Assembly: GCA_047611265.1 (NCBI GenBank)
Contig: JBLFWM010000002.1
Span: 62,001 to 126,000, forward strand
Direction of reading: 5' to 3'
DNA length: 64,000 nt
Origin: GCA-2698665 sp047611265
GTDB taxonomy: Bacteria; Pseudomonadota; Gammaproteobacteria; GCA-002705445; GCA-002716945
Part shown: one piece after another, positions 61,476 to 64,000 of the stretch
Layout of the letters: each line of letters starts with the position of its first letter
How positions within the stretch are numbered: the stretch's first letter is position 1
Position numbers and translations under genes: made by a program
Notes under the pieces: generated by a model
Told to the model about the DNA's origin: nothing
The model's input: the letters and a program-made list of their open reading frames with translations, nothing else
The model's database searches: none

Positions 61476-62937
61476 GTTTCATATGAGGAAATAATAAGAC
61501 ATCCCTAATAGACGCTGAATTCGTAAACAGCATGATTAACCTATCAATTCCAATTCCAGCACCAGCAGTAGGTGGCATGCCATACTCAAGAGCCGTTACA
61601 AAATCTTCATCATAACTCATTTTTTCATCATCATCCGAGTTAACCTGATCTTTGAACCTGCTAGATTGCTCTTCAGGATCATTTAGCTCTGAAAAACCGT
61701 TTGCTATTTCTCTCCCAGCTATGAATAACTCAAATCGTTCTACTAGACTTGGCTCGTCATCAAAACTTCTAGACAAAGGAGAGACCTCTGTTGGGTAATG
61801 GGTAACAAATGTAGGGTTGATAAGCTCTTTCTCTACCATTTTATCAAATATATCTAAATGCATTTTAACTACGGATCCTTTGTCAGAAATATTGATATTA
61901 TGCGTAGAACAATAACCTTCTATATATTTTTTGTCATTAAGCTGAGAGATATCAATATTTGCAGCATATTTCTCTATGGAGTCATAAAATTTAATTTTCA
62001 TAAAAGGTGTTTTAAAATCAATTTGTAGATCTTGGTATTTAAAACTAGAGCTAAAATTCAGTGAACTGATAATTTTACTAAATAAATTTTCTATTAAAGA
62101 CATTAGGTATATATAATCTTGATAGGCGCAATAAAATTCTATCATTGTGAACTCTGGATTATGTTTAACAGAAAGCCCTTCATTACGAAAACTTCTATTA
62201 ATCTCAAAAACTTTTTCATATCCACCAATAATGCAGCGTTTTAAAAATAATTCTGGAGCTATTCTTAAATATAAATCAAGATCCAAAGAGTTATGATGAG
62301 TAACAAATGGTTTTGCAGCAGCGCCGCCAGGTATCATATGCATCATTGGCGTTTCCACCTCTAAATAATCATCTTCTATAAAAAAGTTTCTAATCTGAGA
62401 TACTATTTTTGAACGTGTTTTAAACAAGATTTTAGTTTCTGGGTTTATCATTAAATCTAAATATCTTTGCCTATATTTAATCTCAATATCAGCTATGCCG
62501 TGAAACTTCTCCGGTAGAGGCCTTAAAGATTTTGACAAAAGCATAATTGATGAAGTGTTGATAGTTAATTCACCAGTTCTCGTCTTAAATAAGACTCCTT
62601 CAATTCCCACAATATCTCCTAAATCTAAATTATTAAATAAAGCGTAACTGTCTTCCCCTACTTGTTTTTTTTGCAAATAAATTTGTATATTTCCACTTTC
62701 ATCATGTAAGTTTGCAAAAGATGAGTTGCCCATATTTCTTATTGTTAATAATCTTCCTGCAATAGAAACGGGTATATTTTTTTCAGCTATATCTTCTTTT
62801 TCAAGATCTCTGTACTTGTCACTAATATTATTAGCATAATCTTTTTTTCTAAAGGTATTTGGATACGCCTTATTATTTAACTTAATTGCCTCAAGCTTCT
62901 TTTTTCTCTCAGTAATTAATTTGTTTTCCTCTGTCAT
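61465..62937 (-). CDS. lysS: Lysyl-tRNA synthetase (class II)
   Basis: A 490-residue enzyme with an N-terminal OB-fold anticodon-binding domain (VSIAGRLLTIRNMGNSSFA, near 57-75) and a class II core: motif 2 in RNEGLSVKHNPEFTMIEFY and motif 3 in GAGIGIDRLIMLFT. It starts one base after the prfB stop, the conserved prfB-lysS order. Confidence 0.97.
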   Translation of the reverse strand: MTEENKLITERKKKLEAIKLNNKAYPNTFRKKDYANNISDKYRDLEKEDIAEKNIPVSIAGRLLTIRNMGNSSFANLHDESGNIQIYLQKKQVGEDSYALFNNLDLGDIVGIEGVLFKTRTGELTINTSSIMLLSKSLRPLPEKFHGIADIEIKYRQRYLDLMINPETKILFKTRSKIVSQIRNFFIEDDYLEVETPMMHMIPGGAAAKPFVTHHNSLDLDLYLRIAPELFLKRCIIGGYEKVFEINRSFRNEGLSVKHNPEFTMIEFYCAYQDYIYLMSLIENLFSKIISSLNFSSSFKYQDLQIDFKTPFMKIKFYDSIEKYAANIDISQLNDKKYIEGYCSTHNINISDKGSVVKMHLDIFDKMVEKELINPTFVTHYPTEVSPLSRSFDDEPSLVERFELFIAGREIANGFSELNDPEEQSSRFKDQVNSDDDEKMSYDEDFVTALEYGMPPTAGAGIGIDRLIMLFTNSASIRDVLLFPHMKPKK

Positions 62938-62938
62938 T

Positions 62939-64000
62939 CTAAAGTCCTTCTTTCAAGCTTTTTTCAATAAAAGCATCTAAGTCACCGTCTAATACGGCCT
63001 GTATATTACCAGTCTCATGCTTTGTTCTTAAATCTTTTATCCTACAGTCATCCAAGACATATGATCTTATCTGACTACCCCATGATATATCGGATTTTTC
63101 TGATTCAACTTTATTCTTAATTTCATTTTTTTTAGTCATTTCAAATAAATATAGTTTAGCACGTAATTGTTTCATCGCACTTTCTTTGTTTTTATGTTGC
63201 GATCTACCATTCTGACACTGAGTTACAATTTTACTAGGGAGATGTGTAATTCTTACAGCTGATTCTGTTGTATTTACATGTTGGCCACCTGCCCCACTAG
63301 CTCTATAAACATCAACACGTAAATCAGCAGGGTTAAGATTAATTTTAATATCTTCATTAATTTGAGGATATACAAAAACAGATGCGAACGATGTATGTCT
63401 TCTGCTCCCTGAATCAAAGGGAGATTTTCTTACCAGTCTATGCACACCTGTCTCCGTTCTTAGCCATCCATATGCATATAAACCATTAACTTTAATTGTT
63501 GCGCTTTTGTAACCTGCAACCTCTCCTTCAGAAAGCTCAACAACCTCGTGTGAAAATTTTTTAGATTCTAACCAGCGCAGATACATTCTAAGAAGCATCG
63601 CCACCCAATCTTGTGCTTCTGTTCCTCCAGAGCCTGACTGAATATCAACATATGCATCATACTGATCTTCTTTTTGCTTAAACATTTGCGTTGTTTCTAA
63701 CAACCCTATTTCTTTTTCTAAATCACTGGATATTTGAATCATTTCATCTACCATCTCTTTATTATCTGAAACTATCCCATCATCCAGCAATGATGTTATT
63801 GTGTACTGAATAAGATCAATATCATCTTGAATTTTAATAAGATTTTGAAGTAGATCTTGTTTATGTTTTTGTTCTTTCTGTAAGGCTAGTAATTTAACTT
63901 TATCTGACCAGTTTTCTTCAAGCGCTAACTCTGATGATAAAAAATCTAATTTCCCTTGGATGGAGTCATAGTCAAACTAACCTCCGGACTTCAGCAAGTC
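62939..64000 (-). CDS. prfB: Peptide chain release factor 2, with programmed +1 frameshift (5' end outside window)
   Basis: The main frame (62939-63973) encodes 344 residues ending at KSLKEGL. The anticodon-like SPF motif is in RKSPFDSGSRRHTS and the catalytic GGQ is in SGAGGQHVN. RF2 recognises UGA and UAA. Codons upstream of 63974 are read in another frame (…LAEVRRLV) up to an in-frame UGA at 63972-63974, after which the ribosome must shift +1 to read DYDSIQGKL, the normal RF2 sequence. The initiation codon lies beyond the right edge. Confidence 0.95.
63971..63987 (-). promoter_or_regulatory. prfB autoregulatory frameshift site with GUU slip codon
   Basis: On the minus strand the site reads CCGGAGGTTAGTTTGAC. 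The internal Shine-Dalgarno GGAGG, a three-base spacer (TTA) and a TGA followed by C match the known RF2 frameshift site. The slip codon is GTT, where nearly all known sites have CTT. Low RF2 causes slow UGA decoding and so more shifting. Confidence 0.88.

Overview
The window is one 64 kb stretch of an AT-rich (about one third G+C by eye), densely packed chromosome of a gammaproteobacterium. Several gene orders are typical of that class: uvrC-pgsA-tRNA(Gly/Cys/Leu), rpmF-plsX-fabH, glyA-nrdR-ribD-ribE-ribB-ribH-nusB-thiL, and mnmA-hflD. A SoxB-type thiosulfohydrolase, a complete-looking MsrP/MsrQ pair, a glyoxylate-shunt isocitrate lyase, short intergenic gaps and many stop/start overlaps suggest a streamlined marine bacterium able to use reduced sulfur, perhaps near the SUP05/Thioglobus group. 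That placement is inference. I see no rRNA, CRISPR array, insertion sequence or prophage.

Layout. Positions 1-9386 (minus strand) hold a surface-glycan operon: a Wzz-like chain-length protein cut by the left edge, a CBS-nucleotidyltransferase, a HisH/HisF-like ammonia-channelling pair, a PtmA-like dehydrogenase, a class III aminotransferase, a CMP-nonulosonate synthetase, two SDR sugar enzymes (one LegB-like), a MarR-type EPS regulator and a GT2 glycosyltransferase. rfaH lies just upstream of this operon, with an ops-like element between them, so the cluster looks like an RfaH-controlled nonulosonate (legionaminate-type) locus. Ugd, an O-antigen ligase-like protein and Fhs follow at 10.0-14.6 kb.

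From 14.7 to 19.8 kb lie tRNA-Leu(UAA), tRNA-Cys(GCA) and tRNA-Gly(GCC). In E. coli these sit together directly downstream of pgsA. Here they are split by glycan-type genes (two formyltransferases, a methyltransferase and a GT4) and by an inverted tRNA fragment whose 5' part is Leu and 3' part is Cys.

The stretch 19.8-39.8 kb is core: pgsA, uvrC, a UDG, fabH, plsX, rpmF, maf, thiL, nusB, the riboflavin genes, nrdR, glyA, then soxB-msrQ-msrP-purL and tmRNA. The stretch 39.9-49 kb is more variable: lipoproteins, gamma-glutamyltransferase, a nucleoside phosphorylase, unknown proteins, a small overlapping operon with AlkA-like, free-standing sigma-70 region 1.1-like and YdjM-like products, then iscU-iscR. 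The stretch 49-64 kb carries infA, icd, aceA, mnmA, hflD, acnA, fumC, purB, lysS and prfB, the last with a +1 frameshift site. Between acnA and fumC lies a three-gene membrane cassette with a MotA/TolQ/ExbB-type channel protein and an unusual partner. That cassette is my best candidate for an undescribed system.
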